DNA of 64,000 nt from Holacanthus passer (Eukaryota; Chordata; Actinopteri; Pomacanthidae), in assembly GCA_025331565.1 (NCBI GenBank), contig JAFREQ010000061.1:2633501-2697500 (forward strand), in the 5' to 3' direction. Of the stretch, positions 63,015 through 64,000 are shown piece after piece (the stretch's first letter is position 1; each line of letters starts with the position of its first letter). Under the pieces are notes generated by a model. It did not search any database. It saw nothing but the letters and a program-made list of their open reading frames with translations, and was not told the origin of the DNA. Made by a program: the position numbers and the translations under genes.

Positions 63015-63479
63015 CAGTGGGGGAAAGTAACTGAGTACATTTACTCAAGTATTATTAAGGTACTTGCACTTTACTTGAGCATTTCCTTTCCTTTTCTGCT
63101 ACTTTATATTTCTACTCTACCACAGTTCAGAGGGAAATTATGTCCTGATACCTTTAGTTACTAGTTACTTTGCAGATTCATATTATAAGTACAAAATATA
63201 ATCAACATATAAATTCTGATGTGTTGTTATGGATATGTATGTATGGTGAACAAAATTAAGGACTGTTCTTATTCGTGCATCAAATATTATAATTCAATAA
63301 TATAATATACATGATTCTGAAATATCTGCATAATGAGTACTTTTACTTTTTGTACCTGAAGTATATTTTGATGCTGAAACTGTACTTTTGCTTAAGTAAA
63401 CTTTTGAATGCAGGATTTTTACACTGTGGTATTACTGCTTTTGCTGTAGTAAAATATCTGAGTACTTCTTCCACTGCTG
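63015..63479 (+). mobile_element. hAT-type miniature transposon (CAGTGG..GAAAGTAACTGAGTAC family)
   Basis: A 465-base element starts CAGTGGGGGAAAGTAACTG and ends GAGTACTTCTTCCACTGCTG, giving imperfect terminal inverted repeats. The flanking 8-mers ACTCCAGA (63007-63014) and ACTACAGA (63480-63487) match at seven of eight positions. The internal text (ACTTTACTTGAGCATTTCC, CTGCATAATGAGTACTTTTA) is a teleost repeat I recognise. It has no transposase, so it is non-autonomous. Confidence 0.9.
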
Positions 63480-63487
63480 ACTACAGA

Positions 63488-64000
63488 CGATGTCCTGAAC
63501 AAAGCATCATAAAAACCTGCACTTTGGTCCTTTAAGTGATGTTTTACAGCTCTTCAGACAAGAGTTGATCTAATGTCACCTATGATGTTAATTAACCAAA
63601 TATTGACTCACAGCTTTAACAATGGAAATACCTTCAATCTGTATATTTAATAATATAGTTTAGATAATGATGTAGCCAAACACAGGAAGTGACCTGTAAT
63701 ATCTATGTCAAGCCATAAGTGATGTCAAACAGCATTTAGACTTTTTATTTCATTAGAAAATATATTACTTCAACAGCAAAACAAAAGCTTTTAAGGTGGT
63801 AACATTTCACTTGTAGCACATAATGACGCTGCCTGGATCATTGTTATATAATTCTGATACAAAATGATGAATTTCAAGTCACCGGTGCTTAAATTCATTG
63901 CAGGATGCATCTCTAATGTTTTATGATTGCAGTTATAATGCATCAATAAGTATTATGAGCTCTTATAAGCATAGCCGTAGCCCGACGTGGGTGTCATTAT
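63488..64000. other. non-coding end of window, no gene seen
   Basis: AT-rich unique sequence without repeats or exon signals. Confidence 0.5.

Noticed and set aside
1..64000. tRNA, rRNA, known microRNA, CRISPR or bacterial features
   Set aside because: Scanned by eye for conserved cores (B-box GGTTCRANNC, common microRNA seeds with stems, spaced direct repeats) and none was found; absence by eye is not proof.

Overview
This window looks like nuclear DNA of a ray-finned fish, most likely a percomorph. It is packed with long CA/GT and GA microsatellites and intermediate in base composition. It also holds interspersed repeats whose text I recognise as typical of teleosts: two hAT-type miniature elements with 8-bp target duplications, a truncated relative, and a widespread fish repeat containing 'GGCAATC..CCAATAGTTGTTGAGATATTTCAGTC'-like text. 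Nothing is bacterial or phage-like: I see no operons, ribosome binding sites, CRISPR arrays, tRNA or rRNA.

I can name no protein-coding gene with confidence. The window reads as a long intergenic or intronic stretch. The best coding candidates are weak: a minus-strand cluster at 30.2-30.9 kb with a phase-consistent two-exon model, an unusually long minus-strand open frame at 57.4-58.0 kb, and short exon-like frames behind good 3' splice sites at 10.1 and 26.7 kb. None is a family I recognise.

Layout: 0-12.5 kb is non-coding, with a guanine-quadruplex-prone tract (0.8 kb), a probable old interspersed repeat (2.3-3.2 kb), microsatellites and a TAAT-rich patch (10.4 kb). A 235-bp TCCTC pentanucleotide array sits at 12.55-12.79 kb. 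From 13 to 30 kb there are CA/GT/GA arrays between unique sequence with a regulatory feel (22.4-22.7 kb). From 30 to 33 kb come the minus-strand exon candidates, a near-perfect hairpin (32.3 kb) and a truncated hAT-type copy. From 33 to 50 kb is mostly unique sequence with a notable cluster of ATTGATC sites (36.5 kb), a 17-bp-arm inverted repeat (39.0 kb), a strong quadruplex motif (45.3 kb) and a small inverted-repeat element (47.3 kb). From 52 to 54.8 kb is a transposon pocket: a teleost repeat, a solo LTR with a perfect 5-bp duplication, and a hAT miniature element. From 55 to 64 kb is mostly unique, with a second intact hAT miniature element near the end.

The most firmly supported new observations are the element boundaries with target duplications and the ATTGATC cluster. 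Coding and regulatory calls are inference and would be settled by protein search, RNA-seq and multi-species alignment.
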